Source: Pseudomonas migulae NBRC 103157 | GTDB taxonomy: Bacteria; Pseudomonadota; Gammaproteobacteria; Pseudomonadales; Pseudomonadaceae | Length of the DNA stretch: 64,000 nt | Direction of reading: 5' to 3' | Assembly (NCBI RefSeq): GCF_002091715.1 | Contig: NZ_BDAG01000004.1 | Span: 124,001 to 188,000, forward strand | Part shown: positions 9,182 to 19,674 of the stretch, piece after piece | How positions within the stretch are numbered: the stretch's first letter is position 1 | How the letters are laid out: every line of letters starts with the position of its first letter | Translations under genes and position numbers: made by a program | The notes under the pieces: model-generated | Seen by the model: only the letters and a program-made list of their open reading frames with translations | What the model was told of the DNA's origin: nothing | Database searches by the model: none

Positions 9182-9991
9182 ATGAAAAAGAACGACCTCT
9201 CTCGCCCAGTCAAAGCACTGGCCCTGGCCCTCGGCCTCTTCAGCTCCATCACCTTCGCCGCCGACGCGCCGCTGAAAGTCGGCACCACGGCCGCGTTCGC
9301 CATCCCCCTGGAGGCCGCCGTCGAAGAAGCCAACAAACAAGGCCTGAAAGTCGAACTCGTCGAGTTCACCGACTGGATCGCCCCCAATGTCAGCCTCGCC
9401 GCCGGCGACATCGACGTGAACTACTTCCAGCACATCCCGTTCCTGGAGAATGCCAAGGCCGCCTCCGGTTTTGACCTGGTGCCGTTCGCGCCGGGGATCA
9501 TCAACAACGTCGGCCTCTACTCGAAAAAATACAAAAGCTTCGACGAGCTGCCGGAAGGCGCCAGCGTGGCCATCGCCAACGACCCGATCAACAGCGGTCG
9601 CGGCCTGCAACTGCTGGCCAAGGCCGGGCTGATCACGCTCAAACCGGGCGTCGGCTACAAGGCCACCGAAGAAGACATCATCGCCAACCCGAAGAAAATC
9701 AAAATCCTTCAGGTCGAAGCCGTGCAACTGGTGCGCGCCTACGATGATGCCGATCTGGTTCAGGGCTACCCGGCGTACATTCGCTTGTCGAAAACCTTCG
9801 ATGCCGGCTCGGCCCTGCTGTTCGATGGTCTCGACCACAAGGAATACGTGATCCAGTTCGTGATCCAGCCAAAAAGCAAAACCGACCCGCGCCTGATCAA
9901 ATTCGTCGACATCTACCAGCATTCACCAGCCGTTCGCGCAGCCCTGGACAAGGCTCACGGCAAGCTCTACCAAGCCGGTTGGGAAAGCTGA
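9182..9991 (+). CDS. MetQ/NlpA-family substrate-binding protein
   Basis: A 269-residue binding protein with an export signal (basic start, then [15 protein letters not shown], cleavage after about residue 27). No lipobox cysteine is seen, so it is likely free in the periplasm. Family landmarks are [28 protein letters not shown] and [12 protein letters not shown]. It is the first gene of a binding protein-ATPase-permease operon beside organosulfur oxidation genes. I infer import of methionine or a related sulfur compound; specificity is not settled. Confidence 0.86.
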   Translation: MKKNDLSRPVKALALALGLFSSITFAADAPLKVGTTAAFAIPLEAAVEEANKQGLKVELVEFTDWIAPNVSLAAGDIDVNYFQHIPFLENAKAASGFDLVPFAPGIINNVGLYSKKYKSFDELPEGASVAIANDPINSGRGLQLLAKAGLITLKPGVGYKATEEDIIANPKKIKILQVEAVQLVRAYDDADLVQGYPAYIRLSKTFDAGSALLFDGLDHKEYVIQFVIQPKSKTDPRLIKFVDIYQHSPAVRAALDKAHGKLYQAGWES

Positions 9992-9993
9992 GA

Positions 9994-11115
9994 ATGACGG
10001 CCGCGATCCAACGGCGACTGGAGACTCCAGAGCCTCGAAAAGCCGAACAGACCGAACTGCACCCCGACCTGAACCGTGCTCACGTGCGCTTCATCGGTCT
10101 GGGCAAAACCTACAACGGCCAGCAAGGTCCGGTCGCCGCGCTGCACGGCATCGACCTGGCGATCCAGCGCGGTGAAGTGTTCGGCATCATCGGCCGCAGC
10201 GGCACCGGCAAGTCGTCGCTGATCCGCACCATCAACCGCCTCGAACAACCGAGCACGGGCCGCGTGCTGATCGATCAGGTGGACATCGGCGAGTTCGATG
10301 AAGACCGTCTGGTGGCCCTGCGTCGGCGCATTGGCATGATCTTTCAGCACTTCAACCTGATGTCGGCCAAGACCGTTTGGCAGAACGTCGAATTGCCGCT
10401 CAAAGTCGCCGGTGTGCCGAAGGAGAAACGCGAGCGCAAAGTTCGTGAGCTGCTGGAGCTGGTCGGCCTGCAAGAGAAGCACAAAGCCTACCCGGCGCAG
10501 TTGTCCGGCGGACAGAAACAGCGCGTCGGCATCGCCCGCGCGCTGGTGCACGACCCGGAGATTCTGCTGTGCGACGAGGCCACTTCGGCACTGGACCCGG
10601 AGACCACGCAATCGATCCTCGGCCTCCTGCGCGAGATCAATCAGCGCCTGGGCCTGACCATCGTGCTGATCACTCACGAGATGGCGGTGATCCGCGACAT
10701 CTGCGACCGCGTCGTGGTGTTGGAGCATGGACGCATCGTCGAACAAGGCCCGGTCTGGGAAGTCTCCGGCAACCCGCAGCATGAGGTCAGCAAAACCTTG
10801 CTCGCGCCGCTGCAACACGCGTTGCCGCAGGAGCTGCAAAGTCGTCTTCAGACACAACCACAGTCGGCCGACGCCGCTGTGGTCCTGCGTTTGCAATTCA
10901 CCGGCAGCGCCACGGACGAACCGGATCTGGCAGCGCTGCTCGCCGCACTCGGTGGCCGTGTGCGTTTGCTGCAAGGCGGTGTGGAACGGATTCAGGGCCA
11001 TGCACTGGGGCAACTGCTGCTGGCGGTGACCGGCTCGTCTCTCGGTGCCGAAGAGCTGCGCCAGCGCGCCGGTCATTGGGCACAACAGGTGGAGGTGCTG
11101 GGTTATGTGGTTTGA
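9994..11115 (+). CDS. metN: Methionine-type ABC transporter ATPase
   Basis: A 373-residue ATPase with Walker [10 protein letters not shown], signature LSGGQKQRV, Walker [14 protein letters not shown] and switch histidine in ITHEMAV. Residues beyond about 280 form a second domain that matches the ligand-sensing NIL domain of MetN. I chose the ATG two bases after the binding-protein stop. A TTG 15 bases upstream is possible but would overlap that gene. It overlaps the permease gene by 11 bases. Confidence 0.88.
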   Translation: MTAAIQRRLETPEPRKAEQTELHPDLNRAHVRFIGLGKTYNGQQGPVAALHGIDLAIQRGEVFGIIGRSGTGKSSLIRTINRLEQPSTGRVLIDQVDIGEFDEDRLVALRRRIGMIFQHFNLMSAKTVWQNVELPLKVAGVPKEKRERKVRELLELVGLQEKHKAYPAQLSGGQKQRVGIARALVHDPEILLCDEATSALDPETTQSILGLLREINQRLGLTIVLITHEMAVIRDICDRVVVLEHGRIVEQGPVWEVSGNPQHEVSKTLLAPLQHALPQELQSRLQTQPQSADAAVVLRLQFTGSATDEPDLAALLAALGGRVRLLQGGVERIQGHALGQLLLAVTGSSLGAEELRQRAGHWAQQVEVLGYVV

Positions 11116-11749
11116 TCGCTTGATGCAAGGTTTCATCGACACGTTTCTGATGGTGGGCGTGTCGTCATTGATCGCGCTGCTGGCGGGTATTCCGATGGCG
11201 GTGATTCTGGTCACCAGCGACAAGGGCGGAATCTACGAAGCACCGGTGCTGAATCGCGTGTTGGGCGCCTTCGTGAACCTGTTCCGCTCGATTCCGTTTT
11301 TGATCTTGATGGTGGCGTTGATTCCGTTCACACGGTTGATCGTGGGCACCACTTACGGTGTCTGGGCCGCTGTAGTGCCGCTGACGATTGCGGCCACGCC
11401 GTTCTTTGCGCGCATCGCCGAAGTCAGTTTGCGAGAGGTGGATTTCGGTTTGATAGAGGCAGCGCAAGCGATGGGGTGCCGGCGTTGGCATATCGTTTGG
11501 CATGTGTTGTTGCCTGAAGCGTTGCCGGGGATTGTCGGCGGTTTCACGATCACCTTGGTGACCATGATCAACTCATCGGCCATGGCCGGGGCGATTGGTG
11601 CTGGCGGGTTGGGGGACATTGCTTATCGGTATGGGTATCAGCGGTTCGATAGCCAGATCATGCTGACGGTGATTGTGTTGCTGGTGGTGTTGGTGGCGGT
11701 GATTCAGTTGGGTGGGGATCGGTTGGCGCGGGGGTTGAACAAGCGTTGA
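11105..11749 (+). CDS. metI: Methionine-type ABC transporter permease
   Basis: A 214-residue inner-membrane permease with about five membrane segments and the EAA loop [20 protein letters not shown]. The ATG inside the end of metN gives the usual MetI length; the longer frame upstream would only translate metN sequence. Last gene of the importer operon. Only 57 bases separate it from the end of the convergent RHS gene. Confidence 0.88.
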   Translation: MWFDRLMQGFIDTFLMVGVSSLIALLAGIPMAVILVTSDKGGIYEAPVLNRVLGAFVNLFRSIPFLILMVALIPFTRLIVGTTYGVWAAVVPLTIAATPFFARIAEVSLREVDFGLIEAAQAMGCRRWHIVWHVLLPEALPGIVGGFTITLVTMINSSAMAGAIGAGGLGDIAYRYGYQRFDSQIMLTVIVLLVVLVAVIQLGGDRLARGLNKR

Positions 11750-11806
11750 TACGAGCTAAATCGCTCCGCGCTTTGAAGGCGTAAGAGTGAGGTAAAGGGC
11801 CTACTC

Positions 11807-14512
11807 CTACGCCGCCAAACTTGCCTTGCGACGCACCTGTAACTCCGGCCTTTGAAGCTCAGCATCAAATAGCTGTCTAAACGAAGGCGAATTAGAGCCT
11901 AAGGCATCGCTAACTTCTGAAAACATATTCAGCAAGTCTCGCTTTACTTCTATTGACAGCTCGGCAAAACTTTCGACCCCATAACTATTGCTCGCAAACA
12001 TACTCGCCGCTTCATTATAGTCATCTATATTTCCCCCTACGGAAGCAAAACCATCTGGAACTCTATAAGTCTTTTCAAGATTCAACGACCTGGACGTTCC
12101 AACTATTGCGGGCACCCTTCGATATCCTTCTGCTGAAAGTGGTGGGAGGCCTCGCACATCATTAAACGTAAATCCGATCGTGAAGGATTCTTGCCTCGAA
12201 AAAATATTTACAGCTTGTAGATGTGAAACCTTAAACCCACTACGTGCGCTCTTGTGCACAATCGGGGTTCCTTCGTCGTGCAAGCGCCCCTCATAAGGGG
12301 ACTGCCATTCTTCAGCCGATCGTAATCGCGAGCCTTCCCCCAAAGGATAAATATCAACAATGCCGCTCAGTTCATCATCTATTGCGGCAGGAATAACACT
12401 TACTATCCCAGTAAAACTATTACCCGGCTGGGACTGTTCAAGATAAAAAGCAATATCAGCACCTGGGCGCATCTTTGGAACTTCATAATTTACGACAACA
12501 TTGGACTGAAGAATTACATTTCTACTACGCGTCTCCTGCGCAAAATGCAAAACAACTGCACCTTCGAAATCAATAAAATTAATTGGGTTGTTTTTGAAAG
12601 AACGATAAACATTCAACCCATCGACTATCCCAAGAGGATCTGCGTTCAACCACCTCTGTAACCACGACGCGTAATAACGATATCCATAATAATAGAGGCC
12701 CGTTGCATCCCTTTCTTTGCCGGAATATCGAATCGTTTTGTATTTCGCCACCAACGCGTTTTTACCCGCCCAGCAGGCGGTGCCTCCGAAAGGGAAATAG
12801 TGCTCCTGCGTCAGTACGCCTGCCGCACCGTCCAGCTCCAACGTGCTGGAACCGAGGTGATCGCAGAGGCTGTAACGCAGTTGATCGGTATACGCCCCTT
12901 CGGGCCAATGCAAGGCTCGAACACTGCAACGTCCCGCTTCGGCGTTGATGACGTGGTGCACTTCACAATCGGCCTCTCCGTGGATTTCCAGGTTCGGCAG
13001 GTAACGGACTTCAGCATGTACGGTTCGGCCACTGGTCTGGCTGACATGCATCTTACGCAGCCGGTGGCCGGGGCGGTCGTAGGCATAGCATTCGCAATCG
13101 TCGAGCTCGTTTACGCGCTTCACCAGGGTCACCCGGCGCAACTGGTTGCGGATGTCCCAGGTCATGGCTTGGCCGCGCTGCAACTCCAGCTGATTGCCGC
13201 AGGCATCGAAGCCTGACTCGATTTCTGGCTCGCCGGGCAATGAACCATCGTCCCGCTGCGCCAGGCTTCGGTTGCTGCGGGCGGAGGTGAACATCGAGAA
13301 ACCTGGCGCGTCGCTGTGGTGGCGAGTGATCAGATTGCCCGCCGCGTCGTACTCGAAGCGCTGGGTGTAATTGCGCCGCTGATTGGGGTCCAGCGGTGTG
13401 GGCAGCAAGTCCGGTAACGCCGGTCCGTGGCCGGGGTTGGCGACTTCCCAGCCGCTGGCTTCGACCAGTTGAGACAGACTGTCGTAGCGGTAGCGGTTGA
13501 TCGGTTCGATACGCTGATTGTTGAACCAGGTAACGGCTTGGGCTTTGTCCTCCAGCTCAACGATATTGCCTACTGGGTCATAGACGTAGTTCAAGTCCTG
13601 CAACGGCTTTTGATTCCCGACCGCCGCCATCAGCCTGATCATCCGACCGTCATCGGCACCGTACTCGGCTTGCGTTTTCACACCGTTGCCAGCGATTTCA
13701 CTTTCGATCTGTTCGTGGGCGTTGTAGCGGATGTCGCTGACCAGGCATTGCGGTTGTTTGCCTTCTCCAGCCAGTAGGAGCCAGGTCTCACTCAGCCTGC
13801 CTGCCACGTCGTAGGCAAAGGTTCGGACATTACCCATGGCATCGGTCTGACGCTCGATCTCGCCCGTGGGAAAGAAGACGTGCCGCGTGACGAACGACTG
13901 ATCTTCCAGCAACGCGTCCCGGGCCTCGAATTCACTTGGCCAGTCGGGTGTTTCAAGGTCAATCAGAAAGCATTGGCTTTCACTCAATTCCGCACCGGCC
14001 AAACCGTAGTCGGTGACGAAGCGGGTACTGGCCGGATTGTCATGACGGATCAGCTTTGCGCATTGGTTATGCACGGCGAATGCCGGGGCAGCGCCACCAT
14101 AGGTCAGTCGCTCGACCACGCGCGGTAGTGCGTCGTCGGCCTGTTCCGTGACGGTTATCGGGCGTTGCTGATCGTCATAGTCGATGCGACGCTGACTGCC
14201 TCTGGCGTCCCAGAACGAAAACAGCGAACCGGCCGGATTCAACAGGCTCAGTTGCCAACCGGCGTCCACGCTGTCCGTCAGCAATGACTGGCCACTCAAT
14301 CCATAAATTGTTGCCAGATTCGGCCTCGACGCGGATGCCCATAAACGGGGATCCGACGACGCAACCAAACGCCCCGCTGCGTCGAAGACTTGCCGGGTGA
14401 TGCGTGACTCAATGTCGCTCTCGTCCGGGTGCCGGCAGTAGCCCACCTCGCGAATCGCCAGGGCGCGCGAATCAATAACCGACAACCTCGGTGTATTTGG
14501 GTGAGCGTTCAC
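11807..14512 (-). CDS. RHS-repeat polymorphic toxin, TccC-like
   Basis: A 901-residue protein of the single-core RHS type common in fluorescent pseudomonads. YD repeats fill roughly residues 20-640 (YDVAGRLSE, YDPVGNIVE, YDAAGNLIT, YDRPGHRLR). The conserved core end reads GLYYYGYRYYASWLQRWLN (about 600-625), then GLNVYRSFKNNPINF. The last 250 residues are a variable tip with lower GC and no toxin fold I recognise. The GTG start was chosen because the longer frame upstream translates REP sequence and family members begin with MNAHPNTP-like residues. There is no signal peptide and no immunity gene follows. Confidence 0.85.
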   Translation of the reverse strand: MNAHPNTPRLSVIDSRALAIREVGYCRHPDESDIESRITRQVFDAAGRLVASSDPRLWASASRPNLATIYGLSGQSLLTDSVDAGWQLSLLNPAGSLFSFWDARGSQRRIDYDDQQRPITVTEQADDALPRVVERLTYGGAAPAFAVHNQCAKLIRHDNPASTRFVTDYGLAGAELSESQCFLIDLETPDWPSEFEARDALLEDQSFVTRHVFFPTGEIERQTDAMGNVRTFAYDVAGRLSETWLLLAGEGKQPQCLVSDIRYNAHEQIESEIAGNGVKTQAEYGADDGRMIRLMAAVGNQKPLQDLNYVYDPVGNIVELEDKAQAVTWFNNQRIEPINRYRYDSLSQLVEASGWEVANPGHGPALPDLLPTPLDPNQRRNYTQRFEYDAAGNLITRHHSDAPGFSMFTSARSNRSLAQRDDGSLPGEPEIESGFDACGNQLELQRGQAMTWDIRNQLRRVTLVKRVNELDDCECYAYDRPGHRLRKMHVSQTSGRTVHAEVRYLPNLEIHGEADCEVHHVINAEAGRCSVRALHWPEGAYTDQLRYSLCDHLGSSTLELDGAAGVLTQEHYFPFGGTACWAGKNALVAKYKTIRYSGKERDATGLYYYGYRYYASWLQRWLNADPLGIVDGLNVYRSFKNNPINFIDFEGAVVLHFAQETRSRNVILQSNVVVNYEVPKMRPGADIAFYLEQSQPGNSFTGIVSVIPAAIDDELSGIVDIYPLGEGSRLRSAEEWQSPYEGRLHDEGTPIVHKSARSGFKVSHLQAVNIFSRQESFTIGFTFNDVRGLPPLSAEGYRRVPAIVGTSRSLNLEKTYRVPDGFASVGGNIDDYNEAASMFASNSYGVESFAELSIEVKRDLLNMFSEVSDALGSNSPSFRQLFDAELQRPELQVRRKASLAA

Positions 14513-14611
14513 GGTCTCGACGGTCCTTCGCTCGGGGTCGAGAAAAGACTGAGCCTTTTTTGGCCGGGCCGATACTGTAAGAAGTAACAGGTCGGCGGCT
14601 GTTAGATCGCC

Positions 14612-14718
14612 CTCGCGAGCAAGCTCGCTCCCACATTTGACCGCGCCCGCCTGAACTACGCGTTCGAATATGGGAGCGGGCTTGCTCCGGGCGGCGATCC
14701 GACGAAGGCGATCCGACG
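14612..14718. repeat. REP copies (GAGCTTGCTCGCGA class)
   Basis: One clear copy at 14612-14638 and a facing degenerate copy near 14670-14700, upstream of both the RHS gene and the divergent methyltransferase gene. Confidence 0.75.
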
Positions 14719-14789
14719 ATGGGCTGCGCAGCAGCCCCAGACCTGATGGCGTATATTCGGCAAATCCCAATTGCCTGCGTAGCCCGACC

Positions 14790-15416
14790 ATGAAACAGAC
14801 TCCCGCCGACCTCGAACAGATCACCTCCACCACCCTGAGTCACTACAACTCGGTGGCCGAAGGTTTTCGCGAAGGGACGCGCGATCACGATGTCAGCCAG
14901 AATATCGACGCCCTGTTGCGGCATATCCAGGGCGAGGCGCCGTTCGACATTCTCGACTTTGGCTGCGGACCGGGTCGGGATTTGCAGACGTTCACGCGCA
15001 TGGGTCACACCGCGGTCGGCCTCGACGGTTCGGAGAAGTTTGCGCAAATGGCGCGCGAAGACAGTGGCTGCGAGGTGTGGCAACAGGACTTTCTGAAGCT
15101 TGACCTGCCGGCTGAACGCTTCGACGGGATCTTCGCCAATGCAGTGTTGTTCCACATTCCGCGTCAGGAATTGCCACGGGTGTTGAAGGAATTGCGCGGG
15201 GCGTTGAAACCGGGCGGGGTGTTGTTCAGTTCCAATCCGCGTGGTGAGAATCAGGAGGGGTGGAATGGGCCGCGGTATGGGGCTTATCACGATCTTCAGG
15301 CGTGGCAGGGTTTGCTGACCGAGGCGGGGTTTGTGGAGCTGGAACATTACTACCGGCCAGCGGGGTTGCCACGGGAGCAGCAGCCTTGGTTGGCCAGCGT
15401 TTGGCGTAAGGTGTAA
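14790..15416 (+). CDS. Class I SAM-dependent methyltransferase
   Basis: A 208-residue small-molecule methyltransferase. Motif I is ILDFGCGPGRDL (about 56-67), the acidic SAM contact is in AVGLDGSEKFAQMA, and a later strand reads FDGIFANAVLFHIP. The substrate is unknown. I start at the ATG of MKQTPAD because upstream codons lie in REP sequence. It is divergent from the RHS gene, and I see no evidence that it serves it. Confidence 0.82.
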   Translation: MKQTPADLEQITSTTLSHYNSVAEGFREGTRDHDVSQNIDALLRHIQGEAPFDILDFGCGPGRDLQTFTRMGHTAVGLDGSEKFAQMAREDSGCEVWQQDFLKLDLPAERFDGIFANAVLFHIPRQELPRVLKELRGALKPGGVLFSSNPRGENQEGWNGPRYGAYHDLQAWQGLLTEAGFVELEHYYRPAGLPREQQPWLASVWRKV

Positions 15417-15446
15417 CGCCTCAGGGTTGTGGTGCATTTACTGACG

Positions 15447-15540
15447 CCATCGCGGGCAAGCCCGCTCCCACAATGATCTTCAGTGGTCACGGAATCTGCG
15501 TTCACACTGAACCTGTGGGAGCTGGCTTGCCAGCGATGAG
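15447..15540. repeat. Inverted REP pair (GGGCTTGCCCGCGATGG class)
   Basis: Facing copies at 15447-15472 and 15512-15540 between two convergent genes, where a transcript hairpin would be useful on both strands. Confidence 0.88.
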
Positions 15541-15556
15541 CGCGAAGCGCTCGCCT

Positions 15557-18500
15557 TTATTGCACCTCTTCCTGCGGCTCGCGAATCTTGTACCAGGCCA
15601 CATACAGCGCCGGCAGAAACAGCAGCGTCAGCAACGTCGCGATGATGATGCCGCCGATCATCGCGTAAGCCATCGGCCCCCAGAACACTTCCCGCGCGAT
15701 CGGGATCATCCCCAGGCTCGCCGCCGCAGCCGTCAGCAGAATCGGCCGGCGCCGGTGTTCCGTGGCTTGCGCCACCGCATCCCACGGTGACAACCCCTCG
15801 TTCTCCAGAGCATCGATCTGCGTCACCAGGATCACCGAGTTGCGGATGATGATGCCGATCAGCGCCAGAATCCCGAGGATCGCCACGAAGCCCATCGGCG
15901 TGCCCGTCGGGATCAGCGCCAGTACCACGCCGATCAGACCGAGCGGCGCGACGCTGGCCACCAGGAACAGCTTCTGCACGCTGTGCAACTGAATCATCAG
16001 GAAGGTCGCCATCAGGAACAGCATCAACGGCACGACTTTGGCAATCGGCCCTTGGGCCTTGCCGCTTTCCTCGACCGTACCGCCGGTGGCGACTTTGTAG
16101 CCCACCGGTAAACCGGCGGCGAACTTGTCGATTTCCGGCTTCAGCTGCTTGACCAGATCGGTCGGCTGAATCTCATCGCGCACCGCAGCCTTGATGGTGA
16201 TCGTCGGCTTGCGGTCGCGACGCCACACCAGTGGCTGCTCCAGTTCATAGCGCACGGTGGCGAAGGCCAGCAGTGGAATCGAAGTGCCGCTCGGCGTGAC
16301 GATCTGCAGGTTCTGCAAGGTTTCCGGCGTACCGCGCTCCGCGTCCACCGCACGACCGACGACGTTGATCAGGTAGATATCGTCATCGACCTGCGTCACC
16401 GGCGCACCGACCACGATGCTGTTCATCAGGTTGGCCACGTCTTCCGACGACAGCCCCAGTTGCCGCACCTTGTCCTGAGAGATATCAATGCGCAGGACTT
16501 TGCCCGGCTCGTTCCAGTCGTAAATGATCTCGCCGATGTGCGAGTTCTTGTCCAGTTCGGTGGCCAGGGCGATGGCGTGTTTGCGCACCTGGTCAATGTC
16601 CTTGCCGCTGACCCGGTACTGAATCGGTCGCCCGACAGGCGGGCCCATTTCCAGCGCCTGCACGTAGCTGCCGATGCCGACGAAATCCTTGCGCAAGCGC
16701 TCGCGCAAACGCTGGCTCAGGGCTTCTCGCGATTCCAGCCCCTTGCTGACGATGACCAACTGCGCGTAGTACGGGTTCTGCAATTGCTGGTCGAGGGGCA
16801 GGTAGAAACGGATCGCACCTTCGCCGATGTAGGTGCTCCAGCGCACGATGTCCGGGTCGTCCTTGAGCGTGGCCTCGAGCTTGTCCACCGCCTTGCGGGT
16901 TTCAGAGATCGAAGCGTTTTGCGGCAGGTTCAAGTCGACGAGGATTTCCGGGCGGTCGGAAGACGGGAAGAACTGGCTCTGCACGAACTGCATGGAAAAC
17001 ACCGACGCCACGAACAAGGCAATGGTGATGCCGATGGCCCACCAGCGATTGCGCATCGACCAGAGCATGCCGTAATTGAAGGCACGGCCGATGCGCCCAG
17101 GCTCGGCGTCATGGGGTTTCACGTTGGCGCTGAGGATGTGCACGCCGATCACCGGGGCAAACAACACAGCGACAACCCATGACACCAGCATCGCCACGGC
17201 GATCACCGCAAACAGCGTGAAGGTGTACTCACCCGCGGAACTGGCGTTCAGGCCGATGGGCACGAAACCGGCCACTGTCACCAGCGTCCCCGTGAGCATC
17301 GGGAATGCGGTCGAGGTGTAGGCAAATGTGGCCGCCTGCTCCTTGGTTTCGCCCATCTCCAGGCGGGTGACCATCATCTCTACCGTGATCATCGCGTCGT
17401 CCACCAGCAGGCCGAGGGCAATGATCAACGCGCCGAGGGAAATACGCTGCATGGTGATGCCGCTGTATTCCATGAAGACGAAGACCATCGCCAGCACCAG
17501 CGGAATCGAGCACGCCACCACCAGACCGGCGCGCACGCCGAGACTGACGAAACTGACGATCAGCACGATCACCACCGCTTCGAACAGCGCGCTGGTGAAA
17601 CCGCCGACGGCCTTCTCCACCACGTCAGCCTGGTCGGAAACGTTGTACACACCGACGCCCACCGGCAGGTCGGCGGTCAGCTCGGTCATGCGCTGATGCA
17701 GCGCCTTGCCGAACTCTTGAATGTTGCCGCCCTTCTTCATGGCGATGGCCAGGCCGATGCCCGGGTGACCGTTGTAGCGAAACTCCGGCGTCGTCGGGTC
17801 GACATACCCCCGGCTGATGTCGGCAATGTCAGCCAGACGATAGAAGCGATCGTTGAGCCGCAGGTTGACGTTTTCCAGATCTGTCTCGGAAGCGAACTGC
17901 CCGGAGGTGCGCACGGAAATTCGCTCCGGCCCGGCCTCGATGACCCCGGCCGGCGTCACCGCGTTTTGCGATTGCAGACTTTCCACGACCTGACGCTGAT
18001 CGATGCCCAGCGCCGCCAGTTTGCGGGTGGAGAAGTTCAGGTAGAGCACTTCATCCTGCTCGCCGACCATCTCGACCTTGCCCAGGCCCGGCACCTCACG
18101 GATCTCGGCACGGACCTGCTCGACGTAATCGCGCAACTGGCGCATCGACAAGCCGTCAGCGGTGAAGGCGTACACCGAACCGAACACATCACCGAATTCG
18201 TCGTTGAACCCCGGCCCTTGCAGGCCCTTGGGGAACTGGCCGCGAATGTCGTTGATCTTCTTGCGCACCTGATACCAGATTTCCGGGATGTCCTTGGCGC
18301 TGGTGGTGTCGCGCAGGTTCACGAAGACCGTCGATTCGCCCGGCCGGGTATAGCTTTTCACGTAGTCGAGAGAATCGAGTTCTTCGAGCTTTTTCTCGAT
18401 GCGGTCCGTGACCTGCTTGAGGGTTTCTTCCTGGGTCGCGCCCGGCCAGCTGGACTGGATCACCATGGTCTTGATGGTGAACGAGGGGTCTTCCTCGCGA

Positions 18501-18610
18501 CCGAGGTTCATGTACGAGAACACGCCCATCAACAGCGCGATGAACATCAGATACCAGACAAACGACTGATGTTTGAGGGCCCATTCGGATAAGTTGAAAC
18601 TCCCTTTCAT
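15557..18610 (-). CDS. triC: RND efflux transporter, TriC-like
   Basis: A 1017-residue inner-membrane proton/drug antiporter with the usual twelve membrane segments and two large periplasmic loops. The proton-relay segment reads LGALIIALGLLVDDAMITVE with the paired aspartates. The length matches TriC of P. aeruginosa (about 1015). It is translated from an ATG that overlaps the stop of the second membrane fusion gene by four bases. The pairing with two fusion proteins is what points to the TriABC class. No outer-membrane channel gene follows; in P. aeruginosa TriABC borrows OpmH. Confidence 0.88.
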   Translation of the reverse strand: MKGSFNLSEWALKHQSFVWYLMFIALLMGVFSYMNLGREEDPSFTIKTMVIQSSWPGATQEETLKQVTDRIEKKLEELDSLDYVKSYTRPGESTVFVNLRDTTSAKDIPEIWYQVRKKINDIRGQFPKGLQGPGFNDEFGDVFGSVYAFTADGLSMRQLRDYVEQVRAEIREVPGLGKVEMVGEQDEVLYLNFSTRKLAALGIDQRQVVESLQSQNAVTPAGVIEAGPERISVRTSGQFASETDLENVNLRLNDRFYRLADIADISRGYVDPTTPEFRYNGHPGIGLAIAMKKGGNIQEFGKALHQRMTELTADLPVGVGVYNVSDQADVVEKAVGGFTSALFEAVVIVLIVSFVSLGVRAGLVVACSIPLVLAMVFVFMEYSGITMQRISLGALIIALGLLVDDAMITVEMMVTRLEMGETKEQAATFAYTSTAFPMLTGTLVTVAGFVPIGLNASSAGEYTFTLFAVIAVAMLVSWVVAVLFAPVIGVHILSANVKPHDAEPGRIGRAFNYGMLWSMRNRWWAIGITIALFVASVFSMQFVQSQFFPSSDRPEILVDLNLPQNASISETRKAVDKLEATLKDDPDIVRWSTYIGEGAIRFYLPLDQQLQNPYYAQLVIVSKGLESREALSQRLRERLRKDFVGIGSYVQALEMGPPVGRPIQYRVSGKDIDQVRKHAIALATELDKNSHIGEIIYDWNEPGKVLRIDISQDKVRQLGLSSEDVANLMNSIVVGAPVTQVDDDIYLINVVGRAVDAERGTPETLQNLQIVTPSGTSIPLLAFATVRYELEQPLVWRRDRKPTITIKAAVRDEIQPTDLVKQLKPEIDKFAAGLPVGYKVATGGTVEESGKAQGPIAKVVPLMLFLMATFLMIQLHSVQKLFLVASVAPLGLIGVVLALIPTGTPMGFVAILGILALIGIIIRNSVILVTQIDALENEGLSPWDAVAQATEHRRRPILLTAAAASLGMIPIAREVFWGPMAYAMIGGIIIATLLTLLFLPALYVAWYKIREPQEEVQ

Positions 18611-19674
18611 TGTGGGCCGTCCTCGTCGATTTTCACTTTCTGCCCGGGCTTCAGGCTGTTCACACCGGCACTGACCACTCGCTCGCCGGACTTCACGCCG
18701 TTGGCCAGGACCATGGTGGAATCGGTGCGGCTGATCAGGCTGATGTCACGCGGCGAAACTGTTTGTGTCTGTGGGTCGATGACCCAGATTCGCGATTTGC
18801 CATCGACCTCTTGCAGCGCGGTCAGGGGCAACTCGATACGCGGTTTGATGGCCGAGCTGAGGGTCACGCTGATCGCCGTGCCCAGGCGAAAGCCCGGTGG
18901 CGTATCGGTCAGGGTCAGGCGAGCTCGACGGGTGCGGGTGGCGCTCTGTGCCTGGGGTTCGATTTCGCGAACGGTGGCAGTGGTGGTGATGCTCGGGTCC
19001 AGTTGCACGGCGACCTGAAACACCACGTCCGCCGGCAACTGATCGACCAGCGTATCGGGCAGGTCGATCACTGCTTCCTTGATGTCCGGCTGCGCCAGGG
19101 TCACCACTTGCTGGCCGGCGGTCACCACTTGACCGGCTTCGGCATTCCACGCGGTGACGATCGCTTTGTGGTCGGTGCGCAGTTCGACGTAACCGAGCTG
19201 GTCCCTGGCCTGATCGACCGCGGCCTTCGCTTGGTCGAGGGAGGCCTGAGTGGTTTTCAGATCGGTCTGGGCGATGTCCAGTTGTGCCTGCGCACCGACC
19301 CCGCGATCGAACAGCTCCTGCTGACGCCGAGCGTTAGCCTGGGCGTTGATCAGTTGCGCCTGGACCTTCGCCAGATCGCCCTCGGCCGAGCGCAGCTGGT
19401 TTTGCTGATCCGTGGGATCGAGCGTGGCGAGCAAGGCGCCCTTCTGGACTTCGGCGCCGACATCGACGTTACGGCTGGCAATGCGCCCCGGCACGCGAAA
19501 GCCGACATTGGTTTCGTAACGGGCCTGGATACTGCCGGCGAAACGGCCGAGATTTTCCTCGTCCAGCGCCTGGACCTTGACCGACAGCACCGGGCGCACC
19601 GGCTCCGGCGGCGGCTCTTTTTCCGAACAGGCCACCAGCATCACGCCGGCGAACACCAGCAACAGGCGCTTCAT
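18607..19674 (-). CDS. triB: RND periplasmic adaptor (second), TriB-like
   Basis: A 355-residue membrane fusion lipoprotein. The signal ends in a lipobox, LLLVFAGVMLVAC, so Cys16 is probably acylated. A biotinyl-lipoyl half (VDVGAEVQKGALLATLD), an alpha-helical hairpin (about 95-165) and a beta-barrel (GFRLGTAISVTL) follow in order. Overlaps triA and triC by four bases on each side, so the three are translationally coupled. Confidence 0.86.
   Translation of the reverse strand: MKRLLLVFAGVMLVACSEKEPPPEPVRPVLSVKVQALDEENLGRFAGSIQARYETNVGFRVPGRIASRNVDVGAEVQKGALLATLDPTDQQNQLRSAEGDLAKVQAQLINAQANARRQQELFDRGVGAQAQLDIAQTDLKTTQASLDQAKAAVDQARDQLGYVELRTDHKAIVTAWNAEAGQVVTAGQQVVTLAQPDIKEAVIDLPDTLVDQLPADVVFQVAVQLDPSITTTATVREIEPQAQSATRTRRARLTLTDTPPGFRLGTAISVTLSSAIKPRIELPLTALQEVDGKSRIWVIDPQTQTVSPRDISLISRTDSTMVLANGVKSGERVVSAGVNSLKPGQKVKIDEDGPQ

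Noticed and set aside
14513..14833. Longer N terminus for the RHS protein
   Set aside because: The extra 107 codons translate REP sequence and the divergent gene's promoter; the GTG at 14512 gives the usual family start.
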